Below, piece by piece: positions 27,749-36,918 of a DNA stretch of 64,000 nt; within the stretch, counting starts at the first letter, position 1, and each line of letters starts with the position of its first letter. This DNA is from Parvibaculaceae bacterium PLY_AMNH_Bact1. Lineage in GTDB: Bacteria > Pseudomonadota > Alphaproteobacteria > Parvibaculales > Parvibaculaceae. Made by a program: the position numbers and the translations under genes. The stretch is taken from NCBI GenBank assembly GCA_032881465.1, contig CP126168.1, forward strand, positions 1,922,001 to 1,986,000, given 5' to 3'. A model generated the notes under the pieces. The model saw nothing but the letters and a program-made list of their open reading frames with translations. It did no database searches and had not been told where the DNA came from.

Positions 27749-28624
27749 ATGCCCATCGACACGACCACATATGCGGTGCCGCTCGCCCGCACCATTTCCG
27801 ACATGCGCGAACAAGTAGCCACCTGGCGCGCAGCAGGTGAAAAAATCGCGCTCGTGCCCACAATGGGTGCCCTGCATGAAGGTCATCTGTCACTTATCGA
27901 TGTTGCTAAGGCTCATGGCGCGACCAAAGCCATCGTCTCTATTTTCGTGAACCCCACACAGTTCGGCCCACGAGAAGATTTCGACGCCTATCCCCGCACG
28001 GAAGCAACCGATGCAGAAAAGCTGGTGAACCGTGCCGACCTCATCTTCGCCCCCAATGGTGCAGAGATGTATCCGGACGGCTACGGCACAACCGTCTCGG
28101 TCAAAGGCGTCACCAACACGCTTGAGGGCGAAGCCCGCCCCACGCACTTTGACGGCGTCGCAACTGTAGTGAGCAAGCTCCTGCTCGCGGCCCTGCCCGA
28201 CTGCGCGGTCTTTGGGGAGAAAGACTATCAGCAGCTCCTCACCATCCGCCGCATGGTGACGGACTTGCGCATCCCGGTTGAGATATTGGGCGGTCCCATT
28301 CTGCGAGAGCCCGACGGCCTCGCCATGTCATCCCGCAATGTCTATTTGACAGAGATAGAACGCAAAGCCGCCGGTCAGTTAAATGTGATCTTGAAGGAAA
28401 CAGCAGACGCGATAAGCAATGGCGGGAACATTCAAACGCTAACGAAAAACGCTGAAGCGAAACTCTTGGAGCTCGGTTTCGACAAGATCGACTACCTGAC
28501 AGTCCGTGACACCAGAACGCTTCAGCCTGTTGAGCAACTAACTGAAGAAGCCCGCATTCTCGTCGCAGCTAAAATCGGCCAGCCCCGTTTGCTGGACAAT
28601 ATCGCTGTTGAGTTCAGGGATTAA
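27749..28624 (+). CDS. panC: Pantothenate synthetase
   Basis: This 291-residue enzyme joins pantoate and beta-alanine with ATP. The HxGH motif is in TMGALHEGHLSLI (about residues 37-49). SIFVNPTQFGPREDFDAYPR, VFGEKDYQQL and the KMSKS-like LAMSSRNVYL are all present. ATG 27749 is four bases after the alcohol dehydrogenase stop. No panB or panD is in the window. Being last in an operon with an amine ligase and two dehydrogenases is unusual and may reflect beta-alanine supply. Confidence 0.95.
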   Translation: MPIDTTTYAVPLARTISDMREQVATWRAAGEKIALVPTMGALHEGHLSLIDVAKAHGATKAIVSIFVNPTQFGPREDFDAYPRTEATDAEKLVNRADLIFAPNGAEMYPDGYGTTVSVKGVTNTLEGEARPTHFDGVATVVSKLLLAALPDCAVFGEKDYQQLLTIRRMVTDLRIPVEILGGPILREPDGLAMSSRNVYLTEIERKAAGQLNVILKETADAISNGGNIQTLTKNAEAKLLELGFDKIDYLTVRDTRTLQPVEQLTEEARILVAAKIGQPRLLDNIAVEFRD

Positions 28625-29055
28625 AGCAGCCCCAGCTCACGCAAATCTTCGCGCATCTCCGCAGGCATATCGTCTTCACCCTCAACGGCGCGGGCATCTC
28701 GCGGGGCGTTCTCGGGCTCGAGATAACGCCATCCCTGGAAAGGTCGTTTGGCAAGCCGTTCTGTCATTATGAGTTCGGGATCCAGCACAAGCCCGCAATG
28801 CTTCTTGCCCTCATCATCCACGAGGGGTTTGAGCTCAAGCACTTTCTGGCGACAGCGCACCACGCCCTTCATGACCCAATAGATCGATCCGCCATCAGTG
28901 AGTTCGTCCGCGCGCTTCGGCGTCATGCGGGTGACGTGCATCACCTCTACCGGCTGACCGGCCTTTTTCTTTTGCGCCAAGCGCATGGCCTGATAGTCCC
29001 GGAGCGTTTCCGGATCTTCCACGCCAACACAGAGCTTGATGAGGTGAACAGTCAC
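28621..29055 (-). CDS. DUF1489 family protein
   Basis: This 144-residue protein with HLIKLCVGVEDPETLRDYQ at the N terminus and PKRADELTDGGSIYWVMKGVV matches the DUF1489 family. The family is nearly confined to alphaproteobacteria and has no known function. The C-terminal RPFQGWRYLEPENAPRD is conserved. It overlaps the end of panC by 4 bp in convergent orientation and lies 8 bp after the carboxylase subunit, so it may be the tail of that transcript. Confidence 0.85.
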   Translation of the reverse strand: MTVHLIKLCVGVEDPETLRDYQAMRLAQKKKAGQPVEVMHVTRMTPKRADELTDGGSIYWVMKGVVRCRQKVLELKPLVDDEGKKHCGLVLDPELIMTERLAKRPFQGWRYLEPENAPRDARAVEGEDDMPAEMREDLRELGLL

Positions 29056-29063
29056 GTGAGACG

Positions 29064-31067
29064 CTACTCTGCTGCCTCTTCAAAAGAGACAAGCAGAGCA
29101 CCTGCTTCCACCTGATCGCCTTCGCTCACACCAACTGTCTCAACCGTACCCGCACTTTGCGCCTGAATGGTTTGCTCCATCTTCATGGCTTCCAGTACGA
29201 CGAGCGGTGCACCTGCACGAACCTTGTCACCGGGCTTCACCAGCACCTGAATGATCTTACCTGGCAGCGGCGCTATGAACCGGTTGCCACCCGCCTGCTC
29301 CTGCAGATCAACATCCAGGGGATCAGGCCGCGTGAACTCATAAGACGCGCCCTTGTGCATCAGCACAAAACCACCGCTGAGTTCAATCACGCCGACAGCG
29401 AAACGCTGCCCGTTCACCTGTGCCGTCAAGCGCCCATCCAGCAAATGGCCCTGGGTCTTAAACGACGCGCCGTCCATATTGATCTGCCACGCCCCATTAA
29501 CGGAATGTGCCGAAAGCGCTATCGGATCACCACCAAACTCCAAAGGCACAGCTTCCGTGCGTCCTCCGCCCAAAGTCCAGCTGTCCGTTGCCGCCCAGGG
29601 AGACTGCGGATCCTCTGCGGATTGCTGCACTTCATCGCGCTGAAGTACCTCATGCAAAGCGGCAAGCGCAATCACCTCAGGAGCGGGCAACCCGACAGCG
29701 GGCACCAGTTCGTCCAGATGCGCGTCAATAAAGCCTGTATCAATCTCACCAGAGATGAAGTCCTTGTTCTGGACGATCTCTGCCAAAAAAGCCGTATTCG
29801 CACGAAGGCCCGCAATCTCGGTCACCTCCAGCGCCCGTGCCATTTGGCGCAACGCCCCATCTCGGGTCTCGTCCCAGGTGATGAGCTTCGCAATCATCGG
29901 GTCATAGAACATGGAGACTGTGTCACCTTCACGCACGCCCGTATCCACGCGCACGCCCTCTTCTTCCGACGGCAAACGCAGCCGGTGCAGCGTACCCGTG
30001 GACGGGAAGAACTTCTTTGCCGGGTCTTCTGCGTAGAGACGCACTTCCACAGCGTGTCCATCAATGAACAGGTCATCCTGGCTTGCCGGAAGAGGCTCAC
30101 CAGCCGCAACCCGCAGCTGCCACTCCACCAGATCCTGCCCCGTGATCGTTTCTGTGACCGGGTGCTCCACCTGCAGCCGCGTATTCATCTCCATGAAATA
30201 GAAACCATCCGCTTTCAGACCTTCTGACGCATCGGCAATAAACTCAATGGTCCCCGCGCCGCGATAGTTGATGGCTTTAGCGGCGGCAACCGCAGCTGCC
30301 CCCATCGCTTCGCGCATGTCGAGCGGCATATCCGGCGCAGGTGCTTCTTCGACCACTTTCTGATGACGCCGCTGCAGCGAACAATCGCGTTCAAAGAGAT
30401 GAACCGCATTGCCGTGGGTGTCCGCAAACACCTGGATCTCAATATGCCGGGGCCGCGCGACAAATTTCTCAACGAGGACACGGGTCTCGCCAAAAGCGCT
30501 TGCCGCTTCTCGCTGAGCGGATGCCAGCGCTTTTTCAAACTCGTCCGGCGCATCGACCCGACGCATGCCCTTGCCGCCACCACCAGCGACAGCCTTGATC
30601 AAGACCGGATAGCCGATCTCATTCGCTTGGCCCGCAAGGAAGGCTGGGTCCTGGTTATCCCCGTGATAGCCTGGCACCACAGGTACATTGGCCTTTTCCA
30701 TCAGCACCTTGGCGGCGTCTTTCAGGCCCATCGCCCGGATGGCTGAAGCCGTCGGGCCGATGAAGATGACACCGGCTTTTTCACACGCCTCGGCAAACTC
30801 CGCATTCTCAGACAGAAAGCCATAGCCTGGATGGATCGCCTCAGCGCCACTGCGCTTGGCGACATCAAGGATAACATCTGCTTTGAGGTAGCTCTCATTC
30901 GCAGGTGACGGCCCAATGTGATGGGCTTCATCCGCTTCCGCGACATGGGCAGCATTCGCATCCGCGTCGGAATAGACGGCAATTGTGCGCAAGCCCATGG
31001 CTTTGGCGGTGCGAATGACACGACAGGCGATTTCGCCGCGATTGGCAATCAGGACAGAAGAAAACAT
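29064..31067 (-). CDS. liuD: Methylcrotonyl-CoA carboxylase, biotin-carrying subunit
   Basis: This 667-residue protein has a biotin carboxylase domain (about 1-450). It begins MFSSVLIANRGEIACRVIRTA, has the glycine loop KAVAGGGGKGMRRV, and has the FMEMNTRLQVEHPVTE catalytic block. A BT-like linker follows, then a C-terminal biotinyl domain with the biotinylation site VLEAMKMEQT. With LiuB it carboxylates 3-methylcrotonyl-CoA in leucine breakdown. Identity rests on pairing with LiuB-like and isovaleryl-CoA dehydrogenase genes. ATG 31067 is preferred over GTG 31073. Confidence 0.9.
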   Translation of the reverse strand: MFSSVLIANRGEIACRVIRTAKAMGLRTIAVYSDADANAAHVAEADEAHHIGPSPANESYLKADVILDVAKRSGAEAIHPGYGFLSENAEFAEACEKAGVIFIGPTASAIRAMGLKDAAKVLMEKANVPVVPGYHGDNQDPAFLAGQANEIGYPVLIKAVAGGGGKGMRRVDAPDEFEKALASAQREAASAFGETRVLVEKFVARPRHIEIQVFADTHGNAVHLFERDCSLQRRHQKVVEEAPAPDMPLDMREAMGAAAVAAAKAINYRGAGTIEFIADASEGLKADGFYFMEMNTRLQVEHPVTETITGQDLVEWQLRVAAGEPLPASQDDLFIDGHAVEVRLYAEDPAKKFFPSTGTLHRLRLPSEEEGVRVDTGVREGDTVSMFYDPMIAKLITWDETRDGALRQMARALEVTEIAGLRANTAFLAEIVQNKDFISGEIDTGFIDAHLDELVPAVGLPAPEVIALAALHEVLQRDEVQQSAEDPQSPWAATDSWTLGGGRTEAVPLEFGGDPIALSAHSVNGAWQINMDGASFKTQGHLLDGRLTAQVNGQRFAVGVIELSGGFVLMHKGASYEFTRPDPLDVDLQEQAGGNRFIAPLPGKIIQVLVKPGDKVRAGAPLVVLEAMKMEQTIQAQSAGTVETVGVSEGDQVEAGALLVSFEEAAE

Positions 31068-31072
31068 GAGCA

Positions 31073-32680
31073 CTACATCCTGAATACGCCGAACTTCATG
31101 TCCGGTATGGGGGCGTTGAGAGTGGCTGAAAGAGACAAGGCGAGCACACGACGGGTTTCCTGCGGTGTGATGATCCCGTCATCCCAAACCCGCGCGGTCG
31201 CAAAATAGGGATGCCCTTCGTCGTCATATTGAGCGCGAATGGGGGCTTTGAAGGCTTCCTCTTCCTCAGCGCTCCAGTCTTCGCCGCGCGCCTCCATCCC
31301 GTCCCGCTTGACGGTCGCGAGCACGCTGGATGCCTGCTCACCCCCCATCACAGAGATACGGGAGTTCGGCCACATGAATAGGAAACGCGGAGAATAGGCC
31401 CGACCACACATGCCGTAATTGCCCGCACCATAGGAACCACCAATGACTACCGTGATCTTCGGCACCGTAGCTGTCGCGACCGCGGTCACAAGCTTCGCAC
31501 CATCTTTGGCGATACCCCCGGCTTCATATTCCCGGCCCACCATGAAACCCGCAATGTTCTGCAGGAAGAGAAGCGGCACTTTCCGCTGACAACAGAGCTC
31601 AATGAAGTGAGCGCCCTTGAGGGCGGATTCTGAGAAGAGGATGCCGTTATTGGCCACAATGCCAACAGGCATTCCATGAATGTGGGCAAAACCGGTGACA
31701 AGTGTCTCGCCATAGAGTGGCTTAAACTCATCGAAGTCCGAGCCATCCACCAGACGCGCGATCACCTCTCGCACATCATATTGCACCGCGAGCGATGACG
31801 GCACGATCCCATCAAGCTCCGCCGGATCATAGAGCGGCTCTTGCGTATCCTGCAGTTTGACTTGCGGCTCCTTACGGCGATTGAGTGTGCCCGCAATCTG
31901 GCGCATCAGTGCCAGCGCATGATCATCGTCGAGCGCATAGTGATCCGTGACGCCGCTGGTACGGGAGTGGACATCCGCCCCGCCCAGGTCTTCAGCGCTC
32001 ACCACCTCGCCCGTCGCCGCCTTCACCAGCGGCGGCCCGCCGAGAAAGATGGTCCCCTGCTCCTTCACAATGATGTTTTCATCCGACATGGCCGGCACAT
32101 AAGCCCCGCCCGCCGTACACGACCCCATCACGATGGAAAGCTGCGGAATGCCCTTCGCGGACATATTCGCCTGATTGTAGAAAATCCGCCCGAAATGGGT
32201 TTTGTCGGGAAAAATATCCGCCTGGTTTGGCAGGTTGGCGCCGCCAGAATCCACCATATAGATACAGGGCAGATTGTTCTCCAAGGCGACTTCCTGAGCC
32301 CGAAGATGCTTCTTCACCGTCTCGGGGTAATAGGTCCCACCCTTGATCGTCGCATCATTGCAGACAATCACACACTCCTGATCAGCAACCCGACCAATCC
32401 CGGTAATGATGCCGGATCCATGGATCTCGCCGCCATGCATCCCGTGGGCCGCCATGGGCGAAAGCTCGAGAAAAGGACTCCCTGCATCCAGCACCCCATA
32501 CACGCGATCCCGTGGCAGTTTCTTGCCTCGTGAGACATGCCGCGCCCGCGACCGCTCATCGCCACCAACAGCGTGCTTCGCCCGCTGTGCCTCAAGGTCC
32601 GCAACCAGCTCAGCCATTGCTGCCTGGTTTTCCTTGAAGCGGTCATCACGTGAGGAAACTTTGGTCTTCAGAACGGCCAT
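31073..32680 (-). CDS. liuB: Methylcrotonyl-CoA carboxylase, carboxyltransferase subunit
   Basis: This 535-residue two-crotonase-fold carboxyltransferase begins [18 protein letters not shown]. It has [22 protein letters not shown] and [20 protein letters not shown], which are characteristic of the methylcrotonyl rather than the propionyl type. [16 protein letters not shown] and [20 protein letters not shown] form the acyl-CoA site. The length matches LiuB. The ATG at 32680 lies inside the family consensus. Its 5' leader contains the second copy of the 43-bp palindromic element. Confidence 0.92.
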   Translation of the reverse strand: MAVLKTKVSSRDDRFKENQAAMAELVADLEAQRAKHAVGGDERSRARHVSRGKKLPRDRVYGVLDAGSPFLELSPMAAHGMHGGEIHGSGIITGIGRVADQECVIVCNDATIKGGTYYPETVKKHLRAQEVALENNLPCIYMVDSGGANLPNQADIFPDKTHFGRIFYNQANMSAKGIPQLSIVMGSCTAGGAYVPAMSDENIIVKEQGTIFLGGPPLVKAATGEVVSAEDLGGADVHSRTSGVTDHYALDDDHALALMRQIAGTLNRRKEPQVKLQDTQEPLYDPAELDGIVPSSLAVQYDVREVIARLVDGSDFDEFKPLYGETLVTGFAHIHGMPVGIVANNGILFSESALKGAHFIELCCQRKVPLLFLQNIAGFMVGREYEAGGIAKDGAKLVTAVATATVPKITVVIGGSYGAGNYGMCGRAYSPRFLFMWPNSRISVMGGEQASSVLATVKRDGMEARGEDWSAEEEEAFKAPIRAQYDDEGHPYFATARVWDDGIITPQETRRVLALSLSATLNAPIPDMKFGVFRM

Positions 32681-32716
32681 GCGCCGCGCACTCCCTACAT
32701 TCTTCTTGTTGTGTAA

Positions 32717-32759
32717 GCATTTCCAGGGGAAGCGGCCCCGGTTCACCGTCCGGAAATGC
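32717..32759. repeat. Dispersed 43-bp palindromic element, copy 2
   Basis: GCATTTCC (32717-32724) pairs with GGAAATGC (32752-32759). The inside is GGGGAA ... TTCACC with one mismatch. Compared with copy 1 there are six differences in 43, and the G-to-A and C-to-T changes in the outer arms compensate each other. It lies in the 207-bp gap before liuB. Confidence 0.7.
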
Positions 32760-32887
32760 GACTACATTTTTATGTGCTCTGGAGAATAAGCCGCCTGCCT
32801 GCAATGCCAAGTGCTTTTTGCCTCCTCAGACCGCGACAAATAGACAAGCAAATTCATTAGCTTAACGGGTTATTCTTAGAGACTGAT

Positions 32888-34084
32888 TCAAGCCGCGGGT
32901 CGCTCCAGAGCCACGGCGGTCGCCTCACCACCACCGATGCAGAGCGACGCCACGCCCTTCGTGGCCCCCTTTTGCGCCATCGCATTGAGCAAGGTCACAA
33001 TGATCCGGGCGCCCGACGCCCCAATCGGGTGGCCCAGCGCACACGCACCGCCATAGATATTCACCCGCTCATGATCAAGATCGAGCTCCTGCATTGCGGC
33101 CATGGCAACCACGGCAAAAGCTTCATTGATCTCAAAAAGATCAACATCACCAGCTGCCCAGCCAACTTGTTCCAACAGCTTGCCCATGGCGCCGACAGGC
33201 GCAGTTGTGAACCAGGCTGGCGCCTGAGCGTGCATGGCCTGTCCCTTGATGGTCGCCAGCGGCGCAAGACCCCGCCGGTCTGCTTCTGAGCGACGCATCA
33301 TCACCAAAGCCGCCGCACCATCGGAGATAGAAGATGAGTTTGCCGCTGTCACTGTTCCGTCAGGCGCAAAGGCAGGCTTCAGTGTCGGGATCTTGTCCGG
33401 CTGCGCAGACAAGGGCTGTTCGTCCTGTTCAACCACAACCTCGCCCTTTCGTCCTTTGATCGTCACGGGAACGATCTCAGGTTTAAATGTGCCATCCTCT
33501 GTCGCAGCTTTCGAGCGCGCCAGAGAGGTCAACGCATATTCGTCCTGGGCTTCGCGGGAGAATTGATAGCGCTGGGCTGTGTCCTCAGCATAAGTGCCCA
33601 TCAACCGCCCCTCATAAGCATCCTCCAGACCGTCAAGAAACATATGGTCTTTCGCGGCACCATGACCGAGCCGCATGCCCCCACGGGCATTGGGAAGTAG
33701 GTATGGCGCATTGCTCATGCTTTCCATACCACCTGCAACGGCAACGCACGCCCGGCCCATCGCGAGGGCATCCGCCGCCAGCATCACCGTCTTCATGCCC
33801 GAGCCGCAAACCTTATTGATGGTGGTCGCGGGCACGCTCTGTTCAAGGCCGCCACGAAGCGCAGCCTGCCGTGCAGGCGCCTGACCGACGCCGGCTGGCA
33901 GCACACAGCCCATAAAGACTTCATCGACCTCATCGGACCCGAGTGAGGCCCGCTCAACCGCACCGGAAAGCGCGCGAGCCCCAAGCTCAGGTCCAGACAC
34001 CGCCGCAAGCGCTCCCTGAAAGCCACCAAGTGGTGTTCGAGCTGCGCTCACAATCACAATCGGATCTTTGTCCAAATCACTCAT
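32888..34084 (-). CDS. Acetyl-CoA C-acyltransferase (thiolase)
   Basis: This 398-residue thiolase has the nucleophile Cys in INKVCGSGMKTVML near residue 88. The acyl site is GGMESMSNAPYLLP. NEAFAVV, GGACALGHPIGASGARI with the catalytic His, and SLCIGGGEATAVA with the second Cys are also present. It either condenses two acetyl-CoA or cleaves acetoacetyl-CoA. In leucine catabolism it would process the acetoacetate branch. ATG 34084 follows GGAGAG, and the GTG one codon earlier is less likely. Confidence 0.9.
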   Translation of the reverse strand: MSDLDKDPIVIVSAARTPLGGFQGALAAVSGPELGARALSGAVERASLGSDEVDEVFMGCVLPAGVGQAPARQAALRGGLEQSVPATTINKVCGSGMKTVMLAADALAMGRACVAVAGGMESMSNAPYLLPNARGGMRLGHGAAKDHMFLDGLEDAYEGRLMGTYAEDTAQRYQFSREAQDEYALTSLARSKAATEDGTFKPEIVPVTIKGRKGEVVVEQDEQPLSAQPDKIPTLKPAFAPDGTVTAANSSSISDGAAALVMMRRSEADRRGLAPLATIKGQAMHAQAPAWFTTAPVGAMGKLLEQVGWAAGDVDLFEINEAFAVVAMAAMQELDLDHERVNIYGGACALGHPIGASGARIIVTLLNAMAQKGATKGVASLCIGGGEATAVALERPAA

Positions 34085-34164
34085 CACACTCTCCCCATAG
34101 CTGCAATATGTCTTTGCTATCTCTCATTTGCACTAACTAAGTCAATTTATGCAAAAGCACCAAT

Positions 34165-34755
34165 TCAGAAAAATTCAGGTATGTCATCGCAAAGATCGAG
34201 ACCGTTCTCTGCACAGCGTTCAACCACCTGTTGGATGAACTTTTCATAGCTTCTAATCAATTCAAGAAGCCCGAATACAAAAGCTTTTTGTCTGTCCGAC
34301 TGCACCAAAACAAATGTCGGTATTTCCCCGCTATTTTTCGTTCTGATACTCTCAAAAGCGGCTTCCCAATCAAAATCTTCTCCAAGATATGTAACTCTAA
34401 ATTCTGCTTCATGAGTCATGATATCCATATGCCGCGAATGCAAGATTGCGTTCAGTAGGTCCCATAGTGGGATGGATTCAGTTTGTTGGGCATCTGTAGA
34501 TGGCGGCAGCCAAAAAGGAACCGTTACGGCTTTCGCTGAGTTCCATACCTCTGTGAGCTCAATCAATCTTCGCAAATGAACGGAAAACGAAATTAGGTCT
34601 GTCGCCGCCATAGTCAGAGCGCGTGTCTGCGACGCGTGTACCCCACGTGAGTTAGAACAATCTGCAACAGATGATAAACGCGCTGAGTGATCTAACGATT
34701 GGTTTGCTGCTTGTCGGATCAGCGATGCTCTTAGTTTTGGCCAAGCCTTAGACAT
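34165..34755 (-). CDS. Unrecognised protein inserted in the leucine-catabolism cluster
   Basis: This 196-residue soluble protein gives no family I recognise. It is largely helical. A short N-terminal basic part is followed by a helical segment (LISFSVHLRRLIELTEVWNS), a Pro-rich turn and then strands and helices (FGLLELIRSYEKFIQQVVER), ending acidic (DLCDDIPEFF). There is no signal peptide or membrane segment. Codon use is AT-richer than its neighbours, suggesting later acquisition. It lies between isovaleryl-CoA dehydrogenase and thiolase on the same strand, 9 bp after the former. GGGCAGG precedes the ATG. Confidence 0.6.
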   Translation of the reverse strand: MSKAWPKLRASLIRQAANQSLDHSARLSSVADCSNSRGVHASQTRALTMAATDLISFSVHLRRLIELTEVWNSAKAVTVPFWLPPSTDAQQTESIPLWDLLNAILHSRHMDIMTHEAEFRVTYLGEDFDWEAAFESIRTKNSGEIPTFVLVQSDRQKAFVFGLLELIRSYEKFIQQVVERCAENGLDLCDDIPEFF

Positions 34756-34764
34756 ACCTGCCCG

Positions 34765-35937
34765 CTAGGCTGTCTCATTAAACAGTTCGCGGCCAATCAG
34801 CATGCGTCTGATTTCGCTTGTGCCTGCGCCAATCTCATAGAGCTTCGCATCCCGCAACAGCCGTCCGGTTTCATATTCATTGATATACCCATTGCCACCC
34901 AGCGCCTGGATCGCTTCCAGCGCCATCCAAGTTGCCTTCTCAGCGGAATAAAGAATAGCGCCAGCAGCGTCTTTCCGGGCGGTCTCATCCCGATCACAGG
35001 CTTTCGCCACCGCATACACATAGGCCTTGCAGGCATTCATAGTCGTGTACATATCGGCAATTTTGCCCTGCATCAGCTGGAACATACCGATGGGCGTATC
35101 GAACTGTTTGCGCTCATGCACATAAGGCAGCACAACATCCATAGCCGCCTGCATAATCCCGAGCGGTCCGCCTGAGAGCACCGTGCGCTCATAATCAAGA
35201 CCACTCATCAACACGCGCACGCCGTTATTCACGCCGCCCATCACGTTCTCTTCCGGGACTTCACAATCCTCAAACACCAGCTCACAGGTACTTGAGCCTC
35301 GCATACCCAGCTTGTCGAGCTTCTGCGCTGTCGAGAACCCTTTGAACCCACGTTCAATCAAAAAGGCAGTGATGCCTTTTGGTCCGGCATCCGCATCAGT
35401 CTTTGCATAAACCACAAGCGTATCCGCATCAGGCCCATTGGTGATCCACATCTTGTTCCCATTGAGAACATAGTGATCCCCATTTTTCTCCGCGCGGAGC
35501 TTCATGGACACAACATCGGACCCAGCACCTGGTTCGCTCATGGCTAGCGAGCCCACATGCTCCCCACTCATCAGCTTGGGCAGGTACATTGCCTTCTGTT
35601 CTGGTGTTGCCCAACGACGGATCTGGTTCACGCACAAATTGGAATGAGCGCCGTAAGAAAGGCCGACGGAGGCAGACCCACGTGAGATTTCTTCCATCGC
35701 AACCGTGTGGGCGAGATAGCCAAGGCCTGAGCCGCCCTCTTCCTCCTCCACCGTAAGACCCAGCAACCCGAGCTCCCCTAATTGAGGCCAGAGGTCACGG
35801 GGAAACTCATTGGTCGCGTCGATCTCCGCCGCCCGCGGCGCGATTTTGTCAGCCGTAAAGGAGCGGACCGTGTCGCGGATCATGTCGACGGTTTCACCGA
35901 GATCGAAATTGAGAGTGGGATAGTCGTTAGGGATCAT
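34765..35937 (-). CDS. liuA: Isovaleryl-CoA dehydrogenase
   Basis: This 390-residue flavin acyl-CoA dehydrogenase has [36 protein letters not shown] and [21 protein letters not shown]. The catalytic glutamate is in [17 protein letters not shown] (mid-chain position), as in isovaleryl-CoA dehydrogenases rather than the usual C-terminal site. FAD-binding [13 protein letters not shown] and [18 protein letters not shown] close the protein. It makes 3-methylcrotonyl-CoA and passes electrons to ETF. It is the first gene of the leucine-catabolism cluster. Confidence 0.92.
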   Translation of the reverse strand: MIPNDYPTLNFDLGETVDMIRDTVRSFTADKIAPRAAEIDATNEFPRDLWPQLGELGLLGLTVEEEEGGSGLGYLAHTVAMEEISRGSASVGLSYGAHSNLCVNQIRRWATPEQKAMYLPKLMSGEHVGSLAMSEPGAGSDVVSMKLRAEKNGDHYVLNGNKMWITNGPDADTLVVYAKTDADAGPKGITAFLIERGFKGFSTAQKLDKLGMRGSSTCELVFEDCEVPEENVMGGVNNGVRVLMSGLDYERTVLSGGPLGIMQAAMDVVLPYVHERKQFDTPIGMFQLMQGKIADMYTTMNACKAYVYAVAKACDRDETARKDAAGAILYSAEKATWMALEAIQALGGNGYINEYETGRLLRDAKLYEIGAGTSEIRRMLIGRELFNETA

Positions 35938-35946
35938 AAAACTTCC

Positions 35947-36891
35947 TTAGGGTCTATAGATGCTGACCAGATCAGAGACTGTGAAGACAGTGAAGACGCC
36001 AGGGCCTGTTGCACCACCAATGGCAAAGAGACGGTTGCCCGCAACAGCAACAGCAGCACCATGGCGAGGTGTCGCGAGCGGCTCCGCACTCTCCCAGCCA
36101 GTGCCTGCACTATTCAGGATATTGTGCTCGCTGAAGGTACGCGGTGGCGAGACCTGTTCGCCACCAACAACATGGATGCGTCCCTCCAGCACCGCAGCAC
36201 CGATGCCAGCGCGGGCCTCAGGCAAAGCCGGTCCCCGGCGCCACTTGCCTGTTGATGTATCCAGAATGTCGACGCGGGCTGAGGGAGACCCATTGGGATT
36301 TCGTCCACCAATTGCGTAGATTTCACCTGCAAGCACCGTGAGTGCCAAGGCTGAACGTTCTGCGGGGAGAGCCAGAGACTGAACACTCCATTCATCAGCC
36401 ATCGGGTCAAACACGAAGACACGGTTTGCTCGAGGACCAACGCCTCCAACGACATATAGCTTTCCGTTGACCCCCACCATCCCATGCCAAGCGCGAGCGC
36501 CCGGCATATCTGGCCCTCGGACCCAAACGCCGACAGCAGGATCAAATTGGTAGAAAGCCGCATTGTCTGGCCCAGGGCTCTCCGCTGTGTAGCCGCCGCT
36601 CGCATAGAGACTCCCATTGATCGACGCCATCGCCGCCTGTTGAAGCCCGAGCGGCAGTGCAGGAAGCGCCCGCCAGATATCGCCGATCGTGTCATAAGCA
36701 TCGACAGAAGAGACCGGTTTACTGATACCCGCCCCACCAGCAATATAAATTTCTTCTCCCAATAGAGCCGACGCTGCAAACGCACGCCCAGAGGAGCTTG
36801 GTGCCCCTTCAATCCACTCTCCGGCCAATACGGGCACGGCAACGAGAGACATCACACCTGCAAAAATCCAACTACGAAACACTCTGCGCAT
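35947..36891 (-). CDS. Exported Kelch-repeat protein
   Basis: This 314-residue protein has a signal peptide (MRRVFRSWIFAGVMSLVAVPVLAGEW). About six Kelch blades follow, marked by the GG pair followed by spaced Tyr and Trp: EEIYIAGGAG, GSLYASGGYT, GKLYVVGGVG, GEIYAIGGRN, GRIHVVGGEQ and NRLFAIGGAT. It should form a periplasmic beta-propeller. The ligand or enzymatic role is unknown. Another exported propeller is encoded at 13081-14709. It lies 9 bp before isovaleryl-CoA dehydrogenase on the same strand, so it may share its promoter. Confidence 0.85.
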   Translation of the reverse strand: MRRVFRSWIFAGVMSLVAVPVLAGEWIEGAPSSSGRAFAASALLGEEIYIAGGAGISKPVSSVDAYDTIGDIWRALPALPLGLQQAAMASINGSLYASGGYTAESPGPDNAAFYQFDPAVGVWVRGPDMPGARAWHGMVGVNGKLYVVGGVGPRANRVFVFDPMADEWSVQSLALPAERSALALTVLAGEIYAIGGRNPNGSPSARVDILDTSTGKWRRGPALPEARAGIGAAVLEGRIHVVGGEQVSPPRTFSEHNILNSAGTGWESAEPLATPRHGAAVAVAGNRLFAIGGATGPGVFTVFTVSDLVSIYRP

Positions 36892-36918
36892 GAGTTACCT
36901 TTCTGAGAAAACTCACCC

